59,897 nt of DNA from Myxococcales bacterium (GTDB taxonomy: Bacteria; Myxococcota; Myxococcia; Myxococcales; JAJYLH01). Positions within the stretch are counted from its first letter, which is position 1, and each line of letters begins with the position of its first letter. A program made the translations under genes and the position numbers. This document shows positions 1 to 8,005 of this stretch, piece after piece. The notes beneath the pieces were generated by a model. It saw only the letters and a program-made list of their open reading frames with translations. It searched no databases and had not been told where the DNA came from. The stretch covers positions 1 through 59,897 of the forward strand of contig JAJYLH010000034.1 in the NCBI GenBank assembly GCA_021787845.1. Reading direction: 5' to 3'.

Positions 1-100
1 CCAGCGGGTTCGACTGGGCTTTCACGGGCGAGGACGCCCGTGCCACGATTCCGATCGTCTCCAAGGTCGAGCTTCGGTTGCGGGCGTCAGCCCGCGCTAG
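1..100. repeat. Copy 1 of ~210-bp mosaic intergenic repeat (partial, rearranged)
   Basis: The segment matches the repeats at 19404-19612 and 57426-57635. Its first ~45 bases match the right arm of those copies (GGCGAGGACGCC followed by GGTGCCAC-like sequence). The next ~45 bases match the reverse complement of their left arm (ATCTCCAAGATCGAGCTTGG, here with several substitutions). It is therefore a folded or hybrid version of the same palindromic family. Its right edge coincides with the broken 5' end of the toxin remnant at 101-253. The copy may continue left of the window. Confidence 0.7.
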
Positions 101-253
101 GAGGTGAAGCTATCGACGGATCGTCTCTTCTACATCGTACTGGACGGGCCGGAGATCATCGTTCTGCACGGCTACAAGAAACAGGGTCAGAAGGCGCCCC
201 GAAGAGAGATCGAGACCGCTGAGCGGCGCATGCGTGAGTTGCTCGGCGACTAG
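101..253 (+). pseudogene. HigB/Gp49-type toxin remnant (5' truncated)
   Basis: An open frame encodes the C-terminal ~50 residues of a RelE-superfamily toxin of the phage-derived Gp49/HigB type. The recognisable core is RLFYIVLDGPEIIVLHGYKK, followed by a Q-KAP--EIE-A segment and a short tail ending at a TAG at 251-253. These toxins are ribosome-dependent mRNA interferases of about 100-120 residues, so about half is missing. An in-frame TAG at 98-100 and a repeat sequence lie immediately upstream, and no plausible start codon is left. It sits 8 bp before an intact XRE antitoxin, the usual higB-higA order. The toxin is probably dead. The frame and domain match are seen directly; loss of activity is inferred. 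Confidence 0.7.
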
Positions 254-261
254 GAGAACCC

Positions 262-579
262 ATGGTCACGCTCAATCCCAAGTGCATCGACGACACGACG
301 ACCGAGGACCTCATCGAGGAGGCCGAGCGGCGGTCGCCCGGCGCGCGGGCCCGCATCGAGGCGCGGGTGGCGGAGCTCGCCCTCGCCCGCAGGGTGCGCG
401 CCTTGAGGGAGAAGCGGGGACTCACGCAGACCGAGCTGGCCGAGCGCGCGGGGACCGGCCAGGCCGCCATCGCGCGCATCGAGTCGGGCAAGGCGGTTCC
501 GAAGCTCGACCTGCTCGCCCGCATCGCCACCGCCCTCGGAGCGAAGCTCGATGTTCGGCTCACGCCGGTGAGGTCGTGA
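262..579 (+). CDS. HigA-like XRE-family antitoxin / transcriptional regulator
   Basis: This 105-residue protein carries a helix-turn-helix of the Cro/CI (XRE) type at about residues 48-100, including RGLTQTELAERAGTGQAAI and the recognition-helix motif IARIESG. The N-terminal ~45 residues are acidic and helical, as in antitoxins paired with Gp49/HigB toxins, where they wrap the toxin. It would act in the cytoplasm as a DNA-binding autorepressor. A TAGGAG Shine-Dalgarno that includes the upstream stop codon precedes the ATG. The partner toxin gene just upstream is truncated, so this is now an orphan antitoxin or simple repressor. Confidence 0.85.
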   Translation: MVTLNPKCIDDTTTEDLIEEAERRSPGARARIEARVAELALARRVRALREKRGLTQTELAERAGTGQAAIARIESGKAVPKLDLLARIATALGAKLDVRLTPVRS

Positions 580-654
580 CCTCGAGCTCCGGCGCCCGCG
601 TGTTCCTACCCGCGAGACCTTCTGCGACGAGAAAATACAGCCTACGCAGCCGAC

Positions 655-711
655 GATCAGACCGATCAGACCGATCAGACCGATCGGTCGGATCGGTCGG
701 ATCGGTCTGAT
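655..711. repeat. 9-bp-unit palindromic array, copy 1
   Basis: Three tandem GATCAGACC units are followed by GATCGGTCG, GATCGGTCG and GATCGGTCT. The two halves are inverted relative to each other, because GATCAGACC is a cyclic form of the reverse complement of GATCGGTCT. The whole can fold into a hairpin centred on ACCGATCGGT. It lies between the antitoxin gene and the following membrane-protein gene. At least six related arrays occur elsewhere in the window. Confidence 0.85.
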
Positions 712-773
712 GGTCCTCTCCTGCTCGGGCCTTGACCTCCCGCCCTCGCCGATGCGAACGTGCCCCCGGCGCG

Positions 774-3041
774 ATGCGTTCGCTTCCCTCGCTGAGGTCG
801 CTGTTCCGGTCGCCGCGGTTTCGCGTGGGCGTGGTGCTCGTCGGCGCGTGGCTCGTCGTCGCCGAGCCGATGCTCACCGGCTCGATGGTGCCGTTCGACC
901 GCGACGTCGCCGGCACCTTCCTGCCGCTGCGCACCTACTTCGCCGAGCGCTTGAAGCACGGCGAGCTCGCCCAGTGGGTGCCCTGGAACGGCCTCGGTGT
1001 TCCCTACCTCGGGCAGGTCGTCACCGCGACGTTCCATCCGCAGTCGCTCCTCTTCCTCATCTTCGCGCCGCTGACCGCGCTGACGATGACGCTCTTGCTC
1101 GCGGTGCTCATCGCGGAAATCGGCGCCTACCGCTTCGCGCGCGAGCTGGGTGCGCGGCGCGCCGGCGCGACGGTCGCCGGCATCGCCTTCGGGCTCTCCG
1201 GCTACTCCCTGAGCATGCTCAACAACCCGCCCTACGCGGTCGGCCTCGCGACGCTGCCGTGGGTCGGATGGGCCGCCGCCCGGCTGATGCGCCGCCCCGA
1301 TGCGGGCACCGCGTCGGTCCTCGCGGTCGCCTGGGCACTCGTCTTCCTTGGCGGCGACGCGCAGTCGTTCGGCCTCGTCGCGCTCCTGGTCGGCGTCCTC
1401 TGGCTCACCTCGAAACGTTCGCCGCGCGCGCTCGGATGGACCGTCGCCGCGGCGATCGGCGCGACGCTGCTGACCGCCATCGAGCTCGTGCCCGCGCTGG
1501 AGATTGCCCGCGTCTCCGCCCGCGAGGCATGGGTTTCCTCGCCGGCCCTCAGCACCGACTGGGCACTGCATCCGATCGAGCTGTTCGGCCTGGCGTGGCC
1601 GCTGCGCGTACCGACCGCGTTGCACCAGGCGCTGATGCGTGCAGTGACGATGCGGAGACCTCCCGGCCTGTGGGCGAATGATCTCTACCTCGGCACGCTC
1701 GTCGTGGTCGCGGCGCTCGCCGGAGCGCTCCGGCACCGTCGGGCGCGATGGCTCTTCGCTCTCGCGGTCTTCGCGATGCTTCTCTCCATGGGCGGCGTCC
1801 TCGGTCTCTTGCCGCTCTTCTGGAAAGTGCTGCCGCTCCTCGCCCGCTTCCGCTACCCCGAGAAGTACCTTGCACTGACGCTCGTAGCGCTCGTGCCTGG
1901 CGTCGGCCTCGGCACCGACCTACTGATGAGCGACCGGCGGCGCGGTCCGATGATGCTCGCGATCGCCGGCGCGGCGAGCGGGCTCGTCGCGGTGCTGCTC
2001 TGGACCCGCGTCTGGCATCTTTCGGTCGACGGGCTCGGGCGCGCGATGGCGCCGATGGTGGCGATCGAGGCGGCGGTGCTCCTCGTCGCGGCCGCGGCGA
2101 CGTGGAAAGGGCTGGCGCTCCTCGTTCCGGCGCTGGCGATCGTCGACCTGGTCCATGCCAACGCGGGCTTGATTCCGCTGGTGCCGCGGGAGGCGTTTTC
2201 CCAGAAGAACCCGGTCGCGGACATCGTTCGCGCGGCGGACCTCCCGACCGGCGGCGCGCGCCTGATGATCACCGGCCTTCCCGACTTGCTCCCGCCCGGC
2301 ACCCCGGGCGTCCGCGAAGACAACCTTCGAGCCGACCTGACGCGCATGAAGCCAAGCATCGGCGTGCTGTTTCACGTCGATAGCTTCGGGGTCAGCCTGC
2401 CCGGCACCTCCGAACGGTACGCGCGGGTGTTCCAGCTCGAAGACCGCCGGTCCCGGCTCGCCACCCTGATGTACGGGCCGCTCTTCGCCGGCTGCTATGA
2501 TCTCCAGGACGACGACCGACCCGCCACGCGGCTGGCGCTGGTCGACATCCCCCGGTACAAGCTGCGCCTCGTATCCATGCCCTGCGCGGCGCGCGCGCGG
2601 TTCGTGCGCACGCATCCGATGCCCGACCTCGCCCACGCCCTCGACTATTTGAGCGTCGCGACGACGACCGACGCGCCGTGGGAAGGCGGACCCGCACTGC
2701 CGCTCGCGCAGGGCACCATCCTCTGGCTCAAGCAGATGCCAGAAGAGATCATGCTCCAGGTCGCCGCCGACCGCGACGGAGCGCTCTTCCTCGCCGACCT
2801 CTACGCGCCGGGCTGGACCGCCTGGATCGACAGCCGGCCCGCCAGAATCTATCCGACGTACGTCGCGGGGCGCGGCATCGAGATTCCCAAAGGCAACCAC
2901 ATCGTCGTCTTCCGCTACCACACGCCCGGGCTCATGCTCGGCGCGGCCCTCACGATCTTGGCACTGATCATCGCGTTCGCCGGATGGCTGAGCACTCTGC
3001 TGCCGCGGATCCGGTCGGGCCGACGCTCTATCGCGGGCTGA
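774..3041 (+). CDS. YfhO-like multi-pass membrane protein
   Basis: This ~755-residue protein has about a dozen hydrophobic segments spread over its first two thirds, a long mostly soluble segment, and a final membrane helix before a basic tail. The layout resembles bacterial YfhO-family proteins, which share the GT-C glycosyltransferase fold. Supporting features are an early lumenal loop with paired acidic/aromatic residues (PFDRDVAGTFLPL) and a late PGWTAWID segment, typical of the C-terminal YfhO domain. A role in transferring sugars from a lipid carrier is inferred from the family. The ATG at 774 is preferred over an in-frame TTG at 732. Substrate unknown. Confidence 0.65.
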   Translation: MRSLPSLRSLFRSPRFRVGVVLVGAWLVVAEPMLTGSMVPFDRDVAGTFLPLRTYFAERLKHGELAQWVPWNGLGVPYLGQVVTATFHPQSLLFLIFAPLTALTMTLLLAVLIAEIGAYRFARELGARRAGATVAGIAFGLSGYSLSMLNNPPYAVGLATLPWVGWAAARLMRRPDAGTASVLAVAWALVFLGGDAQSFGLVALLVGVLWLTSKRSPRALGWTVAAAIGATLLTAIELVPALEIARVSAREAWVSSPALSTDWALHPIELFGLAWPLRVPTALHQALMRAVTMRRPPGLWANDLYLGTLVVVAALAGALRHRRARWLFALAVFAMLLSMGGVLGLLPLFWKVLPLLARFRYPEKYLALTLVALVPGVGLGTDLLMSDRRRGPMMLAIAGAASGLVAVLLWTRVWHLSVDGLGRAMAPMVAIEAAVLLVAAAATWKGLALLVPALAIVDLVHANAGLIPLVPREAFSQKNPVADIVRAADLPTGGARLMITGLPDLLPPGTPGVREDNLRADLTRMKPSIGVLFHVDSFGVSLPGTSERYARVFQLEDRRSRLATLMYGPLFAGCYDLQDDDRPATRLALVDIPRYKLRLVSMPCAARARFVRTHPMPDLAHALDYLSVATTTDAPWEGGPALPLAQGTILWLKQMPEEIMLQVAADRDGALFLADLYAPGWTAWIDSRPARIYPTYVAGRGIEIPKGNHIVVFRYHTPGLMLGAALTILALIIAFAGWLSTLLPRIRSGRRSIAG

Positions 3042-3166
3042 CGACGATGCGAACCATTCCCTCGCCGCGGCGGAGCGAACCGGACAGCCCTTCGAGGCTG
3101 AGGACGCCTGAAGCTATCCGCCGCCTCGCGACACCAAGAATGGACGCGCGTCGCCGCGGAGGTCCC

Positions 3167-5188
3167 ATGCGCCCGCCTTGGTTCTTCCTCGCCGCCCTGT
3201 TCGTGCTCCCGTCGGCCTGCGGTCTGACGGCTGGTCCCAAGGGCGGCACGGGCTCGCGCAACCCCGATGGCGGCACGGTGGGAATTGCCGACGCTGGCGC
3301 GGACGCCGGTGCCGACGCCGGTGCGGACGCTGGAGGCGACGCCGGCACACCAACGTGCGGATGGCAACCCTACGACGACGGCTTGAGCGGCGCCTCGGTC
3401 GACACGGTGAAATACGACTCGCGCCTGCCGGGAGCCGCCTACGCGACCAGCGGCGGCGCCCTGCTCACGAGCGACTCGACCGGCGCCTGGGGCAAGCGCG
3501 GAGGCCTCGCCGCCGGCGGGTTCAACGACCTTTCCTTCCCCGGCGCGGACCCGAACGAGCTCTTGGCTGCGACTGGCGCCGGCGTCGCCGCCTCGCACGA
3601 CGCGGGCCGCACTTGGCAGGTCGTCTCGCTTTCCGGACTCGACGTAACCGCGCTCGGCGTCAGTCCCTCGCGGCCCCTGCGCGTCTACGCCGCCGTCGAC
3701 GGCGGCGGCGTCTACGTTTCGAATGACGGAGGACTGACCTGGCCGGTCGTGGGTCAGGGGCTTCCTCACGCCGACGTGCTCGCCATCGACGTCGACCCGA
3801 CGAGTCCGGACATCGCGGTGGCGGCGCTGGTGAATCTCAATACACAAAACGGCTCCACTTTCGACGGCGAGCTGCTGCGCACGACCGACGGCGGCCACAC
3901 CTGGCAGACGGTTCTTGCCAACTCCCAGGTCGCGTATGGCCTGAGCCGCTGCCTCGCCGATCCCAAGGTCCTGTATTCCGCCACATGGTCGGGGATAGCG
4001 AAGTCGACCGACGGCGGACTGACGTGGACCGTCGTCGGCCCACCGAAGAGCACGAGCGTCGCGATCGGGCCGGCGTCTTGTGACGACCTTTGGGCATGGG
4101 TCTATCAAGTCGGCTTGGAGCATTCGACCGACGGCGGGAAGACTTTCGGCGCGCCGCTGGTCGATGGTTTCGACTCGCTGCCGCTCGGCGCCGGAGCGCT
4201 CGCGGTGAACCCGGCGAACGAGTCCGAGGTGCTCGTCGGCGACCATTCGGACCTCTGGCTGTCGTCGGATGCCGGCGCCCATTGGAGGCGCGCGCCGAGC
4301 CTCAGGCAGATCAACGTGACGTCGATCGCGGCATCGCCGGCCACGCCGGGGCGGATCTGGCTGACCAGTTGGGGCCAGGGCACCTGGGAGCGCAACGCGG
4401 GAGACACCGAATGGAAGGCGCTCTGGCCGACACAGATTCCAACGGACTACGTTTTCGGCGCCGTGCCGGACCCGTATACGCCCAATCGCGTGCTCATCGG
4501 GACCTGGGGCACGCTCATGCAGTCGAACGACGGAACCAACTTCACCGCCGATGACGTCACCTCCAATGCCTGGAGCGCGGCGTTCGATCCGAACGACGCG
4601 AATGTGATCTACGCCGGGAGCGAGACCGGAGGCGTTTTCAAGACGGTCGACGGAGGCGCGCACTGGGCGGCGGCGAACGGCGGCCTCGAGCCATGGGACT
4701 CGCCGATCGGGAGCTACCTCTACGTCGGCGCCGTCGTCCTCGATCCACTGAACCCGCAAACCATCTTCGCCGGGACGGCGGGCGGCGGCCTGCTGCGCAG
4801 CACTGATGGCGCGACCTCCTGGCAGTCCATCCTCGCGCCGAAGGCGTACACCTCCGTCGCGGTCTTTGCCGCCCAGGGAGTCTCCAGCACCTACGTTTCG
4901 ATCGCCGGTCAGGGAATCGAGCGCAGCGACGACGGCGGCGCGAGCTGGACCGACATCTCCCAGGGGCTTCCGGCGCTCGATGCGTCGGCTCCCTTGGACG
5001 ACCCGGCGACCGGAGACCTCTACGTGTCCACGAGCCGCGGGGTCTTCGTCAAGCACGGCGACGAGCCGTGGACTGGCTTGGACTCCGACTGCTTTCCCAA
5101 CCAGGGCGCCATCGACCTCATCGGCGACCACGGCAGCCACTGGATCCTCGCCGGTGCCAACGGCACGGTCTATCGACATCGAATCTGA
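3167..5188 (+). CDS. BNR/sortilin-type beta-propeller lipoprotein
   Basis: This 673-residue protein starts with a lipoprotein-like signal ending in LPSAC, where Cys18 is the likely lipidation site. A tether of ADAG repeats follows, then Cys- and Trp-containing sequence and at least eight repeats with the Asp-box signature (S-DGG-TW, for example STDGGLTW, TTDGGHTW, STDGGKTF). Such repeats form BNR/VPS10-like propellers found in secreted binding proteins and some glycosidases. No catalytic site is evident. The ATG at 3167 is chosen because GGAGG lies 4 bases upstream and it gives the signal peptide. It is probably surface-exposed on the outer membrane. The Asp-Ala-Gly tether is typical of myxobacterial lipoproteins. 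Confidence 0.8.
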   Translation: MRPPWFFLAALFVLPSACGLTAGPKGGTGSRNPDGGTVGIADAGADAGADAGADAGGDAGTPTCGWQPYDDGLSGASVDTVKYDSRLPGAAYATSGGALLTSDSTGAWGKRGGLAAGGFNDLSFPGADPNELLAATGAGVAASHDAGRTWQVVSLSGLDVTALGVSPSRPLRVYAAVDGGGVYVSNDGGLTWPVVGQGLPHADVLAIDVDPTSPDIAVAALVNLNTQNGSTFDGELLRTTDGGHTWQTVLANSQVAYGLSRCLADPKVLYSATWSGIAKSTDGGLTWTVVGPPKSTSVAIGPASCDDLWAWVYQVGLEHSTDGGKTFGAPLVDGFDSLPLGAGALAVNPANESEVLVGDHSDLWLSSDAGAHWRRAPSLRQINVTSIAASPATPGRIWLTSWGQGTWERNAGDTEWKALWPTQIPTDYVFGAVPDPYTPNRVLIGTWGTLMQSNDGTNFTADDVTSNAWSAAFDPNDANVIYAGSETGGVFKTVDGGAHWAAANGGLEPWDSPIGSYLYVGAVVLDPLNPQTIFAGTAGGGLLRSTDGATSWQSILAPKAYTSVAVFAAQGVSSTYVSIAGQGIERSDDGGASWTDISQGLPALDASAPLDDPATGDLYVSTSRGVFVKHGDEPWTGLDSDCFPNQGAIDLIGDHGSHWILAGANGTVYRHRI

Positions 5189-5293
5189 TACCCCTCGAGG
5201 CTCGCGGGCTGCAAGCCAGTATCAATCGTTTCGAAAGGGCTTGCGCCGGCACTACCGAGTCCCGTCTGGGGTGCAGCTACTTGCGCAATGATT

Positions 5294-5469
5294 AGTAGGA
5301 TGGACAGTCCCGTCGGGCGCGGCTCTTCGCGCTCGGCGGGCTGTCCGTCCGAGAGCGATCGCTGCGGATCTTCCAGACGACTCGAGCGGCATCGGACCGT
5401 TGTCACACATTCGCTCTGGAACGACGGGCAGCCCGAAGCCCTGCGGGCTTCGGGACTGCCCATCCTACT
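5294..5469. mobile_element. MITE-like palindromic element, copy 1 (terminal repeat AGTAGGATGG)
   Basis: The 176-bp non-coding element is bounded by inverted repeats: AGTAGGATGGACAGTCCC on the left and the complement of AGTAGGATGGGCAGTCCC on the right (17 of 18 matching). Inside the right half, CCCGAAGCCC-TGC-GGGCTTCGGG forms a perfect 10-bp stem. A second copy lies 56 bp downstream in the same orientation. There is no open frame of interest. With the copy below it fills most of the gap between the BNR lipoprotein and the methyltransferase. Confidence 0.8.
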
Positions 5470-5525
5470 GTTCCGCTCGGCGGACGCTGGGGAGGTGGAG
5501 GCGCGGGGGCGTCTTGCACCAAGCC

Positions 5526-5677
5526 AGTAGGATGGACAGTCCCGTCGAGCGCGGTTCTTCGCGCTCGGCGGGCTGTCCGTCCGAGAGCGATCGTTCTCGC
5601 CGCTCCGTCGACCAACATTCGCTCTGGAACGACGGGCAGCCCGAAGCCCTGCGGGCTCCGGGACTGCCCATCCTACT
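5526..5677. mobile_element. MITE-like palindromic element, copy 2
   Basis: This 152-bp copy has the same terminal inverted repeats as 5294-5469 and the same two blocks: GCTCGGCGGGCTGTCCGTCC near the left and GGAACGACGGGCAGCCCGAA near the right. The centre differs and is about 24 bp shorter. Adjacent same-orientation copies with conserved arms and a variable middle are typical of small non-autonomous mobile or REP-like elements. It ends 36 bp before the 3' end of the convergent methyltransferase gene, so a secondary transcription-termination role is possible. Confidence 0.8.
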
Positions 5678-5713
5678 GTCTGTCGCCTCGCGACAAACAC
5701 ATGTCGCCGTCGC

Positions 5714-6607
5714 TCACTTTCGCGCGACCATCAGCCTCTGGAATCTCCGCGGCCGCCGCGGCCGGGCGGCGCTGAACTGGAGCATCCACTCTTGCGTGCC
5801 GCTGTCGCGTTCGACGGTCAGGCCCGCCTGGCGACATTCCTCGGCCATGGTCTTGCGCGTACGCAGTCCGATCTGCGGCTCGCCGAAGAGCCAGAGCAGC
5901 ACCCGCATCGCGCGCGGCTCGCCGGTGTCCCGCTCGTGGTAGTGTACGAGGAGCAGGCTTCCCGGCGCGGAGACGTCGCTGATCGATCGCAGGGTCGCGC
6001 GAAAGCCCTGGTCGGTCAGGTACATGATGACGCCTTCCCAGATCCAGACCGTCGGCGCATCCCGGCGATGCCCGGCCGCCGCGAGCTTCTCCGCGAGCGA
6101 GTCGCGCTCGAAGTCGACCGCCACGTAGACGAGCCGGCCCGCGACGGGCACGAGCCCGGCCGCCCGCGCGCGCTTCTGTTCCTGCGTCGCCGCGTGATCG
6201 ACCTCGAAGACCGTCGCGTTCTTCAGAAACGACAGCCGGTACGCGCGGGTGTCGAGCCCGGCGCCGAGGATGACGACTTGCTGGACGCCCGCCGCGATGG
6301 CCCGCTCGAGCTCGGCGTCGATGGCCCGCACGCGCAGCGGCAGCATGTCGAGGGTGTCGAACCGCTTCTCCAGCTCGGGGCGCGGCAGCCGTGCCATCCC
6401 GCGCTCGGACAGGTCGAGGAGCCATCGCCACACCGGCGGAAGCAGCTCCCGGGCGAACGGATCGCGAAAGCCGTCGACGCTCGTCAGACCCCGGTCCGCC
6501 AGCGCCCGGGCATAGGCGACCATCGACGCGCTCTGGCTCGCCCGCCGCGGCCGTAGCCGCCGAAGCCGCTCGACGATGTCCACGCCCCGCAGGATGCCGT
6601 CACTCAT
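5714..6607 (-). CDS. Class I SAM-dependent methyltransferase (LCM / TIGR00027 family)
   Basis: This 297-residue cytoplasmic protein resembles the leucine carboxyl methyltransferase-like family, which includes O-methyltransferases of polyketide and other small substrates. The SAM-binding motif I reads VVILGAGLDTRAYRL at about residues 95-109, followed by the acidic motif FEVDH and a conserved WIWEGVIMYL block that is diagnostic of this family. The N-terminal half carries the DPFARELLP-type segment also seen in these enzymes. The start is taken at MSDGIL; a TTG nine bases upstream would add three residues. The substrate cannot be told from the sequence. No biosynthetic cluster surrounds it, and repeats flank it on both sides. 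Confidence 0.85.
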   Translation of the reverse strand: MSDGILRGVDIVERLRRLRPRRASQSASMVAYARALADRGLTSVDGFRDPFARELLPPVWRWLLDLSERGMARLPRPELEKRFDTLDMLPLRVRAIDAELERAIAAGVQQVVILGAGLDTRAYRLSFLKNATVFEVDHAATQEQKRARAAGLVPVAGRLVYVAVDFERDSLAEKLAAAGHRRDAPTVWIWEGVIMYLTDQGFRATLRSISDVSAPGSLLLVHYHERDTGEPRAMRVLLWLFGEPQIGLRTRKTMAEECRQAGLTVERDSGTQEWMLQFSAARPRRPRRFQRLMVARK

Positions 6608-6661
6608 CGGCGCCAACCTAACCGAGGGTCCGGCCGTGGTCCAGCTCCCCGCACGGAGTTA

Positions 6662-6785
6662 AGTAGGCGGCCCCGGAAGTTCGCTAACGGTTGGGGTGGC
6701 CTTGGCGCGGAGGTTGGCATGGCTTGAGCCGCATCGCGAAAGCAGAGCCTCCGAATCCGTTGGCGAACTTCCGGGGCCGCCTACT
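6662..6785. mobile_element. MITE-like element with ~29-bp terminal inverted repeats
   Basis: The 124-bp element has arms beginning AGTAGGCGGCCCCGGAAGTT and continuing to ...AACGG; the right arm is the reverse complement with one mismatch over 29 bases. The interior has no coding signal. Its outermost AGTAGG hexamer is shared with the elements at 5294 and 5526, which suggests related transposition ends. It lies upstream of the methyltransferase start, in a 485-bp gene-free gap (6608-7092). Confidence 0.8.
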
Positions 6786-6798
6786 AAGCGCTCCGAAC

Positions 6799-6956
6799 TG
6801 CTTATCGGGATCACCACACCACGCTCGCGTTTCTAGCCGCTCGTCCTGAGCGCAGTCGAAGGACGGGCGGTCCGTGCGGCACCTCGCTCGTCCCTCGACT
6901 GCGCTCGGGATGAGCGGCATTGCCCAACTGGCTTGGTGTGGTCAACCCGATAAGCA
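6799..6956. repeat. Nested palindromic element
   Basis: The outer arms TGCTTATCGGGATCACCACA and TGTGGTCAACCCGATAAGCA are inverted repeats with two mismatches. An inner pair around 6838-6917 (GAGCGCAGTCGAAGGACG and the complement of GAGCGCAGTCGAGGGACG) nests inside. The inner arm sequence recurs at 19353-19404. No gene is visible. The rest of the gap to 7092 shows nothing else recognisable. Confidence 0.7.
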
Positions 6957-7092
6957 TCGCGCTCCGATTTCGTGGCCTTGGCCGGCGGGCGCGCGACGAG
7001 CGGGCGGTCGGATCCGGCGTTGCGGCAGACTCGAAGCTCGAGGGACCGCGTTCCGGACCGCCCGCCCGTCGCTCACGAGAACGGCCGACGCG

Positions 7093-7719
7093 CTATCTTT
7101 GCAGGCGAGCGCCCAGGTTGACCGTCGCCGTCCAGAAATCCGCCCGTCCGCCGAGCTGGTTGATCTCGTTGAACAGGAAGTTGTAGGTGAGCCGGCCGCC
7201 GACGAGGAAGTACTTGCCCAGGTCCGCCTCGACTCCCGCGCCGACCGGCAAGGCGAAGGCGTTGGTGTTGTCCTTGATGCCCGGAGCGAAGCCCTGCAGG
7301 TCGATGCGGTGGTAGAACGCTCCGCCGAAGATGAACGGCTTCAGGTGCCCCGGCAGGTCGTGCGTCGCTGGCACGATGTTGATGCGCAGATCGCCGCCCA
7401 CCTGGTTGGTGACGAGCCGGGAGCCGTGGGCAAAGCTGCCGCTGATGTTGTTGACCGCGCCCGCGTAGCCGAGCTCGACCCCGAGATTGCGCATCGGGCT
7501 CAAGTCCACCATGGCGCCGTAGCTCGGGCCGGTGAGCGTCTCGTTGTTCAAGTGCCGGTCGTACTGACTGACGCCGGCCTCGCCCATGACGGCGATGCTC
7601 GGCTTCATCAGATGATGGGGCGTCACTTCCTCCCCGTAAGTCGGGCCGTAGTCCTGCGCTTGCGCGACCAGAGGCGCTCCCAGCGCCACGACCGCCAGAG
7701 CCACGAGAGTGCGCCGCAT
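7093..7719 (-). CDS. Outer-membrane beta-barrel protein (small porin-like)
   Basis: This 208-residue protein has a clear Sec signal peptide (MRRTLVALAVVALGAPLVAQA, cleavage near Ala-Gln-Ala). The mature part is made of alternating amphipathic strands typical of 8-stranded barrels of the OmpA/OmpX type (GVELGYAGAV, VGGDLRINIV, VGAGVEADLGKYFLVGGRLTY). It ends VNLGARLQR, so the usual C-terminal Phe or Trp of the assembly signal is absent. The ATG is preceded by GAGGAGG. It would sit in the outer membrane. Function is unknown: a small channel or adhesin-type barrel. Confidence 0.75.
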   Translation of the reverse strand: MRRTLVALAVVALGAPLVAQAQDYGPTYGEEVTPHHLMKPSIAVMGEAGVSQYDRHLNNETLTGPSYGAMVDLSPMRNLGVELGYAGAVNNISGSFAHGSRLVTNQVGGDLRINIVPATHDLPGHLKPFIFGGAFYHRIDLQGFAPGIKDNTNAFALPVGAGVEADLGKYFLVGGRLTYNFLFNEINQLGGRADFWTATVNLGARLQR

Positions 7720-8005
7720 GTAGGCCTCCTCGGTTCAGGGTTCGTCTTGCCAGGTCCCCTTCGAAGTTAGTCACCGCTCACCGGCGGCAACTGCCCACGG
7801 CGCCCCGGCCGACAAGAGCGCCTCCCGTCACGCCGGATGGGCCATCGTTCGCCCCGATCCCTCCACCACGACGCGGCAGCGAGGCGCACTCCCGCTCGAA
7901 CGTTCCGTGCCTCACCCACCCACGGGCACGAACTCCTTCTCCGGCTCGATGATTGCGGTCCCGCGGCGGCGGGCGCTCGACCAGACCACCCGCTGAGCCC
8001 CGAGT

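Noticed and set aside
156-563. Minus-strand frame over the antitoxin
   Set aside because: Ser/Arg-rich shadow of the XRE gene with no start context.
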